From assembly GCA_017621455.1 (NCBI GenBank), contig JAGATC010000010.1, forward strand, positions 1 through 64,000: a stretch of DNA of 64,000 nucleotides, written 5' to 3'. Made by a program: the position numbers and the translations under genes. Shown here piece after piece: positions 1 through 9,176 of this stretch. How positions within the stretch are numbered: the stretch's first letter is position 1; each line of letters starts with the position of its first letter. This DNA is from Alistipes sp. (GTDB lineage: Bacteria; Bacteroidota; Bacteroidia; Bacteroidales; Rikenellaceae). The notes under the pieces are model-generated. The model was not told the DNA's origin, did no database searches, and saw only the letters and a program-made list of their open reading frames with translations.

Positions 1-364
1 GTTACAAAATTAGTTATCAGCGAGTTGTACATTGTTATGCAGAATATGGCAGAGAGTAGAAATAGACTCCAACGACCTATAACCTTACCTCGTTATCGGG
101 TAATGATTTGAAAACCGTTCGCCCTCATTACCTTTCATTTCCTTGCACTTTCGCATCGGCGAGGCTTTCATCATAAGTCTTCATAAGTCACTGAACACCA
201 GTGCCACCATCATTATTTCCCCTCATTCGTTAGATTTTTTCAGAGATAATACTTATATCTGTAACTTCAAAATTTTTTACACACTTTTTGCATTAATAGT
301 AGATATTTCACAACAAAAACTACATTTTAATCGTATAAATATGCAATAAAATGGAGATTCCTGC
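1..364. other. Intergenic stretch at window start, no supported gene
   Basis: I see no convincing gene here. A 68-codon plus-strand frame at 143-349 has no promoter and no recognisable domain. An 8-base inverted repeat, GGTAATGA at 99-106 and TCATTACC at 125-132, could be the tail hairpin of a gene left of the window, but it lacks a T run. A short direct repeat, TCATAAGTC, occurs twice in tandem around 170-190. The sequence near 13-25 contains TTATCAGCG, a motif that recurs in the gap after the TPR regulator near 13.83 kb. Confidence 0.5.
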
Positions 365-1363
365 CTAAAATATTGCTGCTATAGAAGATGCAATAAGTAG
401 CAGGTAAACAAGTGTCGAAACCAGAGCATTGCTGCGTATAAAGAACATCGGCAGCATCACAGCAGATAGCACCGCGACAATCGTAAATGGAAGCCATAGG
501 GGCATCACACTAAGAAGTGTGGTCGCCAGAGCCACAATCCAGATAAAGAGCATAGCACGCCAAGCGCCGCGCACCATAGGGGAATGGACATCGTGCTCGG
601 TGAGGTATAGCACAGCAGATGTGAGCTGCATAATTATTACAATAGCTAAAAATACCAGACGCGGTATGGGCAACTCTACGAACGTGGTAATGCGCGAAAC
701 AAGATCTGCCGACCATGGCTCTATCATCGAGCGCCACAGCTCAGCCGCAGCATCTGCAAAGCCATCGCCCATAAGCCACAACACATAGCACTGGACAAAC
801 ATCGGCAATAGCATGCCCGTCACCGTAACGGTAGCCTCGCGCAGACTCTTACGTGCCAATATAAGGGCGATGCCGAGGGCGAGGGCTATGAGAGCAAAGG
901 CTGGCACAGAGATGGCCAAGGTGCCCGCGGCAACCATCGCTGCAAAGAGGTGATTGAGGCAACGGTGTGGCCCAAAGCAGTAGAACATATTGCCCAAGGC
1001 TATTGCGAGTAGCAATATCACAACACTCTGATTTAGAGCATTTCCCACCAAGATTAACGGCAGCATCACCACAGCACTTAGCGCCAAGGGCGCCATGGTG
1101 TCGGCGGTGTAGATATGCGTACGTATTGCTGAGCGTGCAAGCATCAGAGCACTCGCCATATAGAGCACCGTGGCGGCAAGCTTCTCCACAAATGCCACAC
1201 CTCCCGTTAGCGACGCCACCAACGCCATAAATGGGGTGTCTGGCATGGTTGTAAGAGCGACCTCTTCCGACGAGAATATGAACGTAGCTATCATGACGAT
1301 GGTCATGATGGCGAGCGTGAAGAATCCCTCATAAAATTTATGTCGCGCAACGTCTAATATCAT
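365..1363 (-). CDS. Polytopic inner-membrane protein of unknown function
   Basis: The 332-residue product is almost entirely hydrophobic, with roughly ten predicted membrane segments separated by short loops. A loop near the middle carries FGPHRCLNHL. I do not recognise the family; it resembles the many uncharacterised Bacteroidales membrane proteins, and no catalytic motif is visible. I chose the ATG at 1363 rather than the longer frame that opens with TTG at 1393. That TTG lies inside a perfect TATCTTTG -7 element on the minus strand (1391-1398), so it would not be transcribed. The chosen start leaves a leader of about 20 bases. The gene is divergent from tig and appears to be monocistronic. 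Confidence 0.7.
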   Translation of the reverse strand: MILDVARHKFYEGFFTLAIMTIVMIATFIFSSEEVALTTMPDTPFMALVASLTGGVAFVEKLAATVLYMASALMLARSAIRTHIYTADTMAPLALSAVVMLPLILVGNALNQSVVILLLAIALGNMFYCFGPHRCLNHLFAAMVAAGTLAISVPAFALIALALGIALILARKSLREATVTVTGMLLPMFVQCYVLWLMGDGFADAAAELWRSMIEPWSADLVSRITTFVELPIPRLVFLAIVIIMQLTSAVLYLTEHDVHSPMVRGAWRAMLFIWIVALATTLLSVMPLWLPFTIVAVLSAVMLPMFFIRSNALVSTLVYLLLIASSIAAIF

Positions 1364-1390
1364 AGCAACGTGAGTGGCAATATTCACCGA

Positions 1391-1398
1391 CAAAGATA
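1391..1398 (-). promoter_or_regulatory. -7 promoter element of the membrane protein gene
   Basis: CAAAGATA on the plus strand reads TATCTTTG on the minus strand, a full match to the Bacteroidetes TAnnTTTG -7 box. No clear -33 box is visible. It sets the start of the 365-1363 gene. Confidence 0.6.
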
Positions 1399-1482
1399 AC
1401 CTAAAAATAGGAATCTGAGGCTCTCAACCGAAAATATTATGTACTTTTCGCAATGCAGGTTTTAGAATTAACAATTTTTTAT

Positions 1483-1490
1483 TACCTTTG
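1483..1490 (+). promoter_or_regulatory. -7 promoter element of tig
   Basis: TACCTTTG matches the TAnnTTTG box. Transcription would begin near 1496, leaving a leader of about 75 bases before the tig ATG. The -33 region is T-rich but has no clear TTTG. Confidence 0.6.
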
Positions 1491-1572
1491 CGCGACTTTA
1501 TGCCTATATATATGTATATGAGGCGAGTTATTGCTAACGAGAGAATAAGAACAAATAAACTAAAATAGCATT

Positions 1573-2901
1573 ATGAATATTACAAGAGAACAGCGTGATG
1601 GCGGTCTTTCGATTTTGAAGGTCGTTGTTAACGAGGCCGACTATGGCCAGGCAGTTGAGAAGCAGTTGCGCGACTACAAGCGCAAGGCTAACGTTCCCGG
1701 TTTCCGCCCCGGCATGGTGCCCATGGGTATCGTGAAGAAGATGTATGGCAAGCACGTGGTTGCTGAGCAGTCATACCACATCGCATCTAACTCAGTATTT
1801 GAGTACTTGCAGAAGGAGAACATCGACTATGTAGGTGATGTTATCCCATCGGAGGAGCAGGGCGACTTCGACTTCGAGAATAACACCGAGTTCGAGTTCG
1901 TATTCGAGATTGGCGAGGCTCCAAAGATTGAGCTTGAGCTCTCGGCTAAGGACAAGGTTGTATACAACAAGATTAAGGTAGACAAGAAGATGCACACCGA
2001 CTACCGCTCTAACTACTTGCGTCGCTATGGCCGCTTGGTAGAGGTAGACAAGGTTGCTAACGACGAGGCACTTAACGTAACCCTCGACAATGGCGACATG
2101 CGCATCGAGGAGGCTTACGTGGGTCTTATCTCTATGACCGACGAGGAGCGCAAGGCTTGGAAGAACAAGAAGGTGGGCTACAAGACCAAGGTTAACATCA
2201 ACGAGCTCTACAAGAAGCCCGAGCAGCGTGCTGCTATCCTCTCGGTTAAGGAGGATGAGTTGGAGGGTATCAACCCCGAGTTCGAGTTGGAGATCACCAA
2301 GATTCGCCGCTTCGCAGACCCCGAGCTTAACGAGGAGTTCTTCAAGATGGCATTCCCCGCAGGTAATGTAACATCGGAGGAGGAGCTCGACAAGTTCATC
2401 GACGAGGAGATCGAGCGTGAGCTTAAGCGCGAGTGCGACTTCATGTTCGTAAACAGCGTGCGTAACTTCATCATCGAGAAGGCTGGCATCCAGATGCCCG
2501 AGGAGTTCTTGAAGCGCTGGTTGTATGTTATCAACGAGGGTAAGTTCTCTCGCGAGGAGATCGAGAAGGACTTCCCTGCATTCATCAAGATGTTCACATG
2601 GAACTACTTGCAGAAGCACTTCATCACCGAGGGCGAGCTTAAGGTATCGCAGGAGGAGGCTAAGGCTGAGGCTATGGAGTTTGCACAGATGCAGTTTGCA
2701 CAGTATGGCATGCCTTCAGCTCCTGCCGACATGCTCGAGAACTTCGCTAAGCAGATCATGGACAACAAGGAGCAGTTGCAGAAGATCTACGAGAAGCTCT
2801 ACGAGGAGAAGGTTGTTGAGTACATCCGCGGCAAGGTGAAGGTTACCGAGAAGGCTGTTTCGGCTGACGACTTCGCAAAGCTTGCACAGGAGCTCGCATA
2901 A
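1573..2901 (+). CDS. tig: Trigger factor, ribosome-associated chaperone and prolyl isomerase
   Basis: Trigger factor binds the ribosomal exit tunnel and protects nascent chains. The N-terminal ribosome-binding domain is clear: GFRPGMVP at residues 43-50 is the counterpart of the signature loop that docks on the ribosome. The middle PPIase-type domain is weak, as in other Bacteroidetes, and the C-terminal half is a long charged helical region forming the substrate arms. The length of 442 residues is normal. It lies upstream of clpP and clpX, the usual order in many bacteria, linking folding to proteolysis. A promoter box lies about 90 bases upstream. A strong hairpin without a T run follows the stop, so clpP could be partly co-transcribed. 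Confidence 0.95.
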   Translation: MNITREQRDGGLSILKVVVNEADYGQAVEKQLRDYKRKANVPGFRPGMVPMGIVKKMYGKHVVAEQSYHIASNSVFEYLQKENIDYVGDVIPSEEQGDFDFENNTEFEFVFEIGEAPKIELELSAKDKVVYNKIKVDKKMHTDYRSNYLRRYGRLVEVDKVANDEALNVTLDNGDMRIEEAYVGLISMTDEERKAWKNKKVGYKTKVNINELYKKPEQRAAILSVKEDELEGINPEFELEITKIRRFADPELNEEFFKMAFPAGNVTSEEELDKFIDEEIERELKRECDFMFVNSVRNFIIEKAGIQMPEEFLKRWLYVINEGKFSREEIEKDFPAFIKMFTWNYLQKHFITEGELKVSQEEAKAEAMEFAQMQFAQYGMPSAPADMLENFAKQIMDNKEQLQKIYEKLYEEKVVEYIRGKVKVTEKAVSADDFAKLAQELA

Positions 2902-2927
2902 GCATCTGCTCCCGGCGATAGATAATA

Positions 2928-2963
2928 TAGAAATTCCCGGGCTATACGGCTCGGGAATTTCTA
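2928..2963 (+). terminator. Hairpin between tig and clpP
   Basis: TAGAAATTCCCG at 2928-2939 pairs perfectly with CGGGAATTTCTA at 2952-2963, a 12-pair stem with a 12-base loop. There is no T run after it, so it may be a weak terminator or an mRNA-stabilising or processing hairpin between tig and clpP. Confidence 0.55.
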
Positions 2964-3004
2964 TAAATAACAACAACTTTTATTTGCGTAAGTCCAATAT
3001 AACA

Positions 3005-3667
3005 ATGAAAGAATTTGATAAGTTTGCCCGCCTGCACTGCGGCATCAACTCGATGACGCTGCACGACTTTAAGGCTGAGGCTCGTGGCTATGTGTCGCCT
3101 ACGATTATAGAGGAGCGCCACCTCAATGTGGCTACGATGGATGTATTCTCGCGCCTCATGATGGACCGCATCATCTTCCTTGGTGCCCCCATCTACGACG
3201 ATGCTGCAAACATCATCCAGGCACAGCTATTGTTCCTCGAGTCGGTGGATGCCGACAAGGATGTGCAGCTATATATCAACTCGCCCGGTGGCTCTGTATC
3301 GGCAGGCTTGGGCATCTACGACACCATGCAGCTTGTGTCGTGCGACGTGGCAACCATCTGCACAGGCATGGCGGCATCTATGGGTGCTGTGTTGCTCACG
3401 GCAGGCGCTCAGGGTAAGCGTTCCGCACTTCCCCACTCACGCGTGATGATTCACCAGCCTCTGGGTGGTGTGCAGGGTCAGGCTTCGGATATCGAGATTA
3501 CGGCACGCGAGATAGCCAAGACCAAGCGCGAGCTGTATGAGATACTTTCGCACCACTCGGGACGCAGTATCGCCGACATTGAGCGTGATGCCGACCGCGA
3601 CTACTGGCTCACAGCAACCGAGGCGCAGGAGTATGGCCTTATCGACAAGGTGCTCAGCCGCAGATAG
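3005..3667 (+). CDS. clpP: ATP-dependent Clp protease proteolytic subunit
   Basis: ClpP is the serine-peptidase barrel that degrades substrates fed by ClpX. The 220-residue product has the catalytic Ser at about residue 125 in GMAASMG, the His at about 150 in RVMIHQP, and an acidic partner in the ERDADRDYW segment. The oligomer and substrate loop INSPGGSV is intact. I start at the ATG at 3005; a longer in-frame extension to 2882 would overlap the tail of tig and run through the intergenic hairpin, and nothing in it looks conserved. clpX follows 22 bases downstream, so the two are almost certainly co-transcribed. Confidence 0.95.
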   Translation: MKEFDKFARLHCGINSMTLHDFKAEARGYVSPTIIEERHLNVATMDVFSRLMMDRIIFLGAPIYDDAANIIQAQLLFLESVDADKDVQLYINSPGGSVSAGLGIYDTMQLVSCDVATICTGMAASMGAVLLTAGAQGKRSALPHSRVMIHQPLGGVQGQASDIEITAREIAKTKRELYEILSHHSGRSIADIERDADRDYWLTATEAQEYGLIDKVLSRR

Positions 3668-3689
3668 TTATAAATAGACCGACCTTACT

Positions 3690-4958
3690 ATGACACAGAA
3701 GACACGTAAATCTACGGAGCGCAACAACGGTGGTAACTGCTGTTCGTTCTGTGGCACACCAGCAGACGAGGTGCAGCTCATGTTCAACGGTGGCGATGGC
3801 GCATGCATCTGCTCATCGTGCATCGAGCATGGCTATGAGCTCCTGGTGGAGCATAATATCGTTGATGGTGGCAAGAAGCGTGGTGGTAACCAGAGCACCA
3901 AGTTTAAGCCACTATCTAAGAGCGACCTACTGCGCCCCAACCAGATTAAGAGCTTCCTCGACCTCTATGTTATCGGGCAGGATGCCGCCAAGCGTTATAT
4001 GTCCGTAGCAGTGTACAACCACTATAAACGTCTCTTAGCCAAGGGTAAGACCGAGGATGTGGAGCTGGATAAGTCGAACATCGTGCTCGTGGGTCCCACG
4101 GGTACGGGTAAGACTCTTATGGCTCGTACTATCGCACGTCTGTTGCACGTCCCCTTCTCGATTGTGGATGCCACAGCACTCACACAGGCGGGTTACGTTG
4201 GTGAGGATGTCGAGAGCATCCTCTCGCGCCTACTGCAGGCTGCGGACTACGATGTTGAGGCTGCGGAGCGAGGTATCATCTTCATCGATGAGATAGACAA
4301 GATTGCGCGCAAGGGCGACAACCCGTCTATCACGCGCGATGTCTCAGGTGAGGGTGTACAGCAGGCTCTACTCAAGATTTTGGAGGGTACTGTTGTCAAC
4401 GTGCCACCCCAGGGTGGTCGTAAGCACCCCGACCAGAAATATATCCAGGTGAATACCTCGAACATCCTGTTCATCTGCGGTGGTGCCTTCGATGGCATCG
4501 AGAAGAAGATTGCCATGCGCCTAAACACCAACGCTATCGGCTATGGTGCATCGAACAAGCAGCGCATCAACGACGAGAACATCATGAGCTATATTCAGCC
4601 TCAGGACCTCCGTTCGTTTGGTCTTATTCCCGAGCTTATCGGCCGCTTGCCAGTGCTCACCTACATGGAGCCACTGGAGCGCGAGGCACTTCGCTCAATC
4701 CTTACCGAGCCTAAGAACTCTATCATCCGCCAGTACGAGACACTCATGGCACTGGATGATATCGCTCTAAAGTTCGACGACGAGGTCTTAGACTATATCG
4801 TGGATAAGGCCTTAGAGTTTAAGCTCGGTGCTCGCGGTCTGCGCTCTATCTGCGAGGCTATCATGATGGACGTTATGTTCGATATGCCCGAGGGCGAGAA
4901 TAGAGAGTTCCGTGTTACGCTCGACTACGCAAGGTCGAAGGTTGAGAAAACGGCATAG
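3690..4958 (+). CDS. clpX: ClpX unfoldase, ATPase subunit of the Clp protease
   Basis: ClpX unfolds tagged proteins and threads them into ClpP. The N-terminal zinc-binding domain shows two CxxC pairs (Cys18/Cys21 and Cys41/Cys44). Walker A is GPTGTGKT at 135-142, Walker B is IIFIDEID, and the pore-loop and sensor regions are intact. GYVGEDVES, typical of the family, follows Walker A. The length of 422 residues is normal. It is the last gene of the clpP-clpX unit, closed by a strong intrinsic terminator about 30 bases after the stop. Confidence 0.96.
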   Translation: MTQKTRKSTERNNGGNCCSFCGTPADEVQLMFNGGDGACICSSCIEHGYELLVEHNIVDGGKKRGGNQSTKFKPLSKSDLLRPNQIKSFLDLYVIGQDAAKRYMSVAVYNHYKRLLAKGKTEDVELDKSNIVLVGPTGTGKTLMARTIARLLHVPFSIVDATALTQAGYVGEDVESILSRLLQAADYDVEAAERGIIFIDEIDKIARKGDNPSITRDVSGEGVQQALLKILEGTVVNVPPQGGRKHPDQKYIQVNTSNILFICGGAFDGIEKKIAMRLNTNAIGYGASNKQRINDENIMSYIQPQDLRSFGLIPELIGRLPVLTYMEPLEREALRSILTEPKNSIIRQYETLMALDDIALKFDDEVLDYIVDKALEFKLGARGLRSICEAIMMDVMFDMPEGENREFRVTLDYARSKVEKTA

Positions 4959-4987
4959 TTCTACCTATATATTAATAGTAAACTAAG

Positions 4988-5016
4988 TGCGGATGACTAC
5001 CATCCGCATTTTTTTT
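4988..5016 (+). terminator. Intrinsic terminator of clpX
   Basis: TGCGGATG (4988-4995) pairs with CATCCGCA (5001-5008) around a 5-base loop, followed directly by eight T residues. This is a textbook Rho-independent terminator. Confidence 0.9.
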
Positions 5017-5032
5017 GCAATTTTTTCATTTC

Positions 5033-5164
5033 TTGTGTTAGATTTACGCAATATGACCTCTCTATAATATCAAAGAACCTCACAAACGAGGGCACAACAC
5101 AAAACACAAAACACAAAACAAAAATTAAAGAAATAAGTTAATAACAATCTAAAACGTTACAATT
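5033..5164 (+). repeat. Conserved promoter and leader module of PPC-like gene, copy 1
   Basis: From TTGTGTTAG at 5033 to the ATG, this stretch is nearly the same as 28780-28940 in front of the second PPC-like gene. It includes a small CCTC...GAGG hairpin and a run of degenerate ACAAAA-type short repeats just before the start. The identity continues through the signal-peptide codons. No standard TAnnTTTG box is present; TAGATTTA at 5039-5046 is one base off and is the best candidate. Confidence 0.75.
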
Positions 5165-5551
5165 ATGAGAAAGCTTTTTACAATTTTGACCGTTGCCGTT
5201 TCATTCTTTGCTATCGAGAGCGCCGAGGCTGCTACAATCGAGAACAACCACAACAACGAGAACAACACCGCAGGTGTTGAGACTAAGACCAAGCGCGTGT
5301 CGGCAGGCGACATCGAGTACTTTACTTATAACGCTACGGCGGGTGTTGAGGCCAGCATCCTTATCATTGGTGATGGCGACACCGACCTCGACCTCTTCGT
5401 ATTCGACCGTAAGGCTAACTCTGTTACGGAGGATACAGACAACCTCGACGTATGCTTGTGCGAGTGGACTCCTACATACACCGGTGAGTATATTATCGCT
5501 GTGAAGAACTGGGGTAATGTATACAACGAGTTCACTATAATCGCTGAGTAA
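5165..5551 (+). CDS. Small secreted PPC-like (pre-peptidase C-terminal type) beta-sandwich protein, copy 1
   Basis: The 128-residue product has a classic signal peptide with likely cleavage after AEA at residue 22. An Asn-rich linker follows, then a single compact domain. Its pattern (DIEYFTY, GDTDLDLFVFD, WTPTYTGEYIIAVKN, NEFTI) matches bacterial PPC domains, which are usually found at the C-terminus of secreted peptidases. Here the domain stands alone with no enzyme attached. A CxC pair lies in DVCLC. Family assignment is by pattern only. A close paralogue is encoded at 28941-29315. The function is unknown; a periplasmic or surface binding role is a guess. The gene has its own terminators on both sides. 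Confidence 0.75.
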   Translation: MRKLFTILTVAVSFFAIESAEAATIENNHNNENNTAGVETKTKRVSAGDIEYFTYNATAGVEASILIIGDGDTDLDLFVFDRKANSVTEDTDNLDVCLCEWTPTYTGEYIIAVKNWGNVYNEFTIIAE

Positions 5552-5593
5552 TCCGCTCGGAGGAGTAGAGTAAAATAGTTAGGATAAAATAGA

Positions 5594-5619
5594 ATAGGGG
5601 ACGCCACGGTGTCCCCTAT
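5594..5619. terminator. Hairpin between convergent PPC-like gene and LytTR gene
   Basis: ATAGGGGACGCC (5594-5605) pairs with GGTGTCCCCTAT (5608-5619), allowing one G-T wobble. It lies between two convergent genes and probably stops transcription in both directions, though neither side has a long T run. Confidence 0.6.
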
Positions 5620-5638
5620 CAATGTATACTACTGCACA

Positions 5639-6607
5639 CTACTCGCTTATGGCTGTCTCGGGCTGCTGCTGGGAGAGCTTGATACCAACGGTATTTAGCG
5701 ACGAAAGTAGCGTCTGATAGTAGCTCTTCGACACAGGAATACGCTTGATGCTCTCGTCGTCAAGCGTTAGGAAGTGCATGCGATGTTCCTCACCCATAAA
5801 GCGAATCTTGCGCGTATTAACTATGTACGAGCGGTGGCAACGAACCATGGCACTACCCTCAAGACTCTTCTCCACGGTGCTTGTCTTACAACGCAACAGG
5901 TAGGAGTGCATCTTATCGTTATGCTTATAATGGACATTTATGTAGTTATCCTCCGACTCGAGATAGTAAAGAGCGTTTAGGTCGATGGTTAGGCGCAGTG
6001 TCCCACCATTGTCGTAGAACTGAACCATGCGTGGTGACTGCTGCGCCTCGCTCTTGGGTATCATCTCCGACACACGTCGCTCCACCTCGGTCTGATTCAT
6101 TAGGCGATTATACTCCTCGCCGAGCCTTTTTAGCTCATACTGCGTTGCCTCAAGCTCCTCACACTTTGAGCGGTATCGAGCATAGAACGAGACCATGATA
6201 TTGGGTATTGCCATGATGATGGTGACACAGAAGAGCGCCCTAAGACCGATGTCTATGGGTGTAAGACTACCTGAGAAGTAGTGGTGGGTGACGAATGTAT
6301 AGAGAATGGTGATTACAAATATCTCGGCAACTATCCAGAAGTAGTAGAGCGTTGATGTCAACTCATACCTATCCTGTATCCTATACATCGTCCAACGGCT
6401 TAGGATGAGAATTACGATTGACGCAACGTAGAAGAGCAGAGTGAAAAGGATGCTAACGATGTCTCCCGTACTAAACCATAGCGAGATGGAGAAGGGTTGA
6501 TAGCTTATAAGGAAGATAGCCGAGAAGAGTACAATAAAGGCAATCGTAGCTGTAATATATCTGCTCGAAACAAGGAAGTGCGGTATTTCATTACTTGTAG
6601 TATGCAT
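5639..6607 (-). CDS. Membrane-anchored LytTR-family DNA-binding regulator
   Basis: The 322-residue product has four hydrophobic segments in its first 140 residues, then a helical, probably coiled-coil stretch, then a C-terminal LytTR domain (roughly residues 205-305). The LytTR domain shows LYYLESEDNYINVHY and MVRCHRSYIVN, the hallmarks of this DNA-binding fold. There is no receiver domain, so this is a one-component membrane-bound form rather than a classical response regulator. I take the ATG at 6607; the longer frame begins with a TTG. A well-formed promoter (TTTG, 19 bases, TAATTTTG) lies just upstream. The target genes are unknown. The gene is divergent from fabH. Confidence 0.85.
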   Translation of the reverse strand: MHTTSNEIPHFLVSSRYITATIAFIVLFSAIFLISYQPFSISLWFSTGDIVSILFTLLFYVASIVILILSRWTMYRIQDRYELTSTLYYFWIVAEIFVITILYTFVTHHYFSGSLTPIDIGLRALFCVTIIMAIPNIMVSFYARYRSKCEELEATQYELKRLGEEYNRLMNQTEVERRVSEMIPKSEAQQSPRMVQFYDNGGTLRLTIDLNALYYLESEDNYINVHYKHNDKMHSYLLRCKTSTVEKSLEGSAMVRCHRSYIVNTRKIRFMGEEHRMHFLTLDDESIKRIPVSKSYYQTLLSSLNTVGIKLSQQQPETAISE

Positions 6608-6641
6608 AAGAAACAACTATGTATTAAGCATTTTCCGACGA

Positions 6642-6672
6642 CAAAATTATTAAAATTTCATAAAAACACAAA
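6642..6672 (-). promoter_or_regulatory. Promoter of the LytTR regulator gene
   Basis: On the minus strand TTTG (6669-6672) and TAATTTTG (6642-6649) are separated by 19 bases, a full match to the Bacteroidetes promoter. The leader is about 28 bases. Confidence 0.7.
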
Positions 6673-6752
6673 ATATTCACCACTCATAATGTGTTTTTAC
6701 CACAAAATAGCGCTATTCGCCACAATTCGCGTGCGCAAACGAACGCTCACTC

Positions 6753-6760
6753 TATCTTTG
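6753..6760 (+). promoter_or_regulatory. -7 promoter element of fabH
   Basis: TATCTTTG matches the -7 box. Transcription would start near 6766, giving a leader of about 95 bases before fabH. It probably drives the fabH-fabF-fabG unit. Confidence 0.6.
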
Positions 6761-6862
6761 CGAGGTCATTCTGCTACGGATGGGTCAAAGAACAGGCAAA
6801 AAGCGTGAGCCCACAAAGCAGCTTGAATACGAAACAATTGTTAAACTAACACAATACTTCTG

Positions 6863-7816
6863 ATGAAAATTATTGGAACAGGATCGGCGCATCCCAAGTG
6901 TGCAGTGACAAACGAGATGCTGGAAAAGTTTCTCGACACAAGCGATGAGTGGATCACCGAACGCACAGGTATTAAAGAGCGTTGCGTAATTTCGTCGGAG
7001 AAGTTGGAGGACCTCGCAGTAAGAGCAGCAAATCAGGCTCTCGAGAATGCGGGTATGACAGCTGCCGACATCGATTTCATTATCTGTTCAAACGTTGTTA
7101 ACGAGTATGTAACTCCCGCATTGAGCTGTATCATTCAGGGTAAGTTGGGTGCGACATGCCCCACTGTTGATATCAACGCAGCATGTGCAGGTTTCGTTTT
7201 TGCAATGGACATTGCCGAGGATAAGCTAAAGTGCAAGAAGGCAAAGAACATCCTTATCGTATGTGCCGAGGAGCCATCACGCATGGTGAGCTGGCAGAAT
7301 CGTAGCACATGCGTACTCTTTGGTGATGGCGCAGGTGCTGCCGTGGTAACCGAGGGTGACGAGCTCAAGGCTATTCGCCTTACGACATCGTCACTCACCG
7401 AGGTGCTCTACTACCAGCGCGCCTTGGAGCCCACACCCTACATCGACAAAGAGGAGAACTTCGAGCCACTCGTAATGAAGGGTCGTGAGGTGTTTAAGCA
7501 CGCTGTGACCAACTCGTGCCGCGACATCCGCAAGCTCCTCAATGAGACAGGCCTCAATGCCAACGACATCAAGTACTACGTTCTCCACCAGGCAAACCGT
7601 CGTATTATAGACTCTATCCGCAACTTCCTCGGAGTCGACGAGGAGAAGGTGCCACACAACGTGGAGCGCTATGGTAACATATCATCAGCAGCACTTCCAG
7701 CACTGCTTGACGAGCTAAATCGCGGAGGCAAGCTCCAGAAGGGCGACAAGCTGGTATTCAGCGCTTTTGGTGCAGGCTTCACAACAGCTGCCTGCGTAAT
7801 CGAGTGGGCTAAATAA
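6863..7816 (+). CDS. fabH: 3-oxoacyl-ACP synthase III, initiating fatty acid synthesis
   Basis: FabH condenses an acyl-CoA primer with malonyl-ACP to start type II fatty acid synthesis. The catalytic Cys is at residue 108 in NAACAGF. The His is in YYVLHQANRRI and the Asn in ERYGNISSAALP, completing the Cys-His-Asn triad. The length of 317 residues fits the short form of the family. The start has an upstream promoter and no in-frame alternative that extends conservation. It heads a fabH-fabF-fabG cluster; acpP is not adjacent. Confidence 0.93.
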   Translation: MKIIGTGSAHPKCAVTNEMLEKFLDTSDEWITERTGIKERCVISSEKLEDLAVRAANQALENAGMTAADIDFIICSNVVNEYVTPALSCIIQGKLGATCPTVDINAACAGFVFAMDIAEDKLKCKKAKNILIVCAEEPSRMVSWQNRSTCVLFGDGAGAAVVTEGDELKAIRLTTSSLTEVLYYQRALEPTPYIDKEENFEPLVMKGREVFKHAVTNSCRDIRKLLNETGLNANDIKYYVLHQANRRIIDSIRNFLGVDEEKVPHNVERYGNISSAALPALLDELNRGGKLQKGDKLVFSAFGAGFTTAACVIEWAK

Positions 7817-7828
7817 AAATGTTAATTT

Positions 7829-7867
7829 CGATGCAGGCGGGGGCTATGTCGCTCTATGCCAGCATCG
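7829..7867 (+). other. Intercistronic hairpin between fabH and fabF
   Basis: CGATGCAGGC (7829-7838) and GCCAGCATCG (7858-7867) form a 10-position stem with one mismatch and a 19-base loop. No T run follows, so it is not a terminator. It could affect translation or processing between the two reading frames. Confidence 0.5.
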
Positions 7868-7884
7868 CCAAATAGAAAATTAAG

Positions 7885-9138
7885 ATGGAACAGAGAGTAG
7901 TTATCACCGGTATCGGTGCAATTACCCCCGTGGGCAACCACGTTGAGGATACCTGGAAGAACCTCGTAGAGGGCAACTGTGGTATCGATTTTATTAAGGG
8001 CTTCGACGAGTACAACCTCACCGTGAAGGTTGCTGGTCAGATTAAGAACTTCGACCAGTCGGAGTATGACCTCAACGCAGGTCTCGCACGTCGTAGCGAC
8101 CGCTTCTGCGTGTACGCCATGGCGGCAGCTGCTGACGCCATGAAGGACTCGGGTCTTAAGAGTGGCGAGAACATCGAGCCTGAGCGTCTCGGCGTATATA
8201 TCGGCTCGGGTATCGGTGGCATGGATACATTCGTAAACCAGACAAAGGTACTTTTGGAGGAGGGTGCAGGCCGCATCTCACCATTCTTCGTGCCTATGAT
8301 GATCTCGAACATCGCTTCGGGTAACGTAGCCATCTCGCACAACGCACAGGGCGTATGTCTCCCTGTTGTAACAGCTTGTGCTACAGGTACGCACGCAGCA
8401 GGTGAGGCCTACCGCGCCATCAAGCACGGCTATGCTGACGCCATCATCACCGGTGGTGCAGAGGCTTCGGTTCACCCCTTGGCAATCGGTGGTTTCAATA
8501 ACAGCAAGGCACTATCGCGCTCGGAGGATCCTCTTCAGGCATCGCTACCATTCTCAGCAGACCGTCACGGCTTCGTTATCGCCGAGGGTGCTGGTATGAT
8601 GGTCTTCGAGTCGTTGGAGAGCGCACAGAAGCGTGGTGCTAAGATCTACGCCGAGGTTGTGGGCTATGGCAACAGCTGCGATGCTCACCACTTCACCGCA
8701 CCACGTCCCGATGGTGTTCCCGCATCACGCGCCATCAAGCAGGCCTTGGACGAGGCTAAGTTCGATAGCGAGAAGGACCTTCTTTACATCAACGCACACG
8801 GTACAGGCACGCCTCTTAACGATGCTGCCGAGACTAAGGCTATCAAGCTCGCTATGGGTGAGGAGGCTGCCAAGAAGGCAAAGATCACCTCTACAAAGTC
8901 TATCACGGGCCATATGCTCGGTGCTACAGGTGCTGTGGAGCTTATCGCATCGGCCTTGTCGCTCCACCACGGCATCGTAACACCCACCATCGGTCTTACC
9001 AACCCCGACCCTGAGTGCGACCTCGACTACACACCATTGAAGGCCGTGGAGGCACCTCTCACGGTGGCTATCTCTAACTCACTCGGCTTCGGTGGTCACA
9101 ACGCCTGCGTAGCACTCCGCAAGTGGGAGAACAAATAA
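7885..9138 (+). CDS. fabF: 3-oxoacyl-ACP synthase II, chain-elongating
   Basis: FabF performs the elongation condensation steps of fatty acid synthesis. The catalytic Cys is at residue 165 in TACATGTH. The two active-site His residues lie in INAHGTGTPLND and STKSITGHMLGATG, the usual Cys-His-His set. The length of 417 residues is standard. It follows fabH by about 70 bases, with an intercistronic hairpin in between, and fabG follows after 38 bases, which supports one operon. In many Bacteroidetes fabF follows acpP directly; that arrangement is not seen here, so this may be a second condensing-enzyme locus. Confidence 0.94.
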   Translation: MEQRVVITGIGAITPVGNHVEDTWKNLVEGNCGIDFIKGFDEYNLTVKVAGQIKNFDQSEYDLNAGLARRSDRFCVYAMAAAADAMKDSGLKSGENIEPERLGVYIGSGIGGMDTFVNQTKVLLEEGAGRISPFFVPMMISNIASGNVAISHNAQGVCLPVVTACATGTHAAGEAYRAIKHGYADAIITGGAEASVHPLAIGGFNNSKALSRSEDPLQASLPFSADRHGFVIAEGAGMMVFESLESAQKRGAKIYAEVVGYGNSCDAHHFTAPRPDGVPASRAIKQALDEAKFDSEKDLLYINAHGTGTPLNDAAETKAIKLAMGEEAAKKAKITSTKSITGHMLGATGAVELIASALSLHHGIVTPTIGLTNPDPECDLDYTPLKAVEAPLTVAISNSLGFGGHNACVALRKWENK

Positions 9139-9176
9139 TTCAGTAATATCAACTAACGAAATAAGGAGAGTTAAGT

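Noticed and set aside
143..349. 68-codon plus-strand frame at the window start
   Set aside because: It has no promoter, no domain and an AT-rich, low-complexity second half.
1792..2619. 275-codon open frame antisense to tig
   Set aside because: It lies wholly inside tig, has a Leu/Val-rich composition produced by reverse-reading GAG and AAG codons, and has no promoter or domain.
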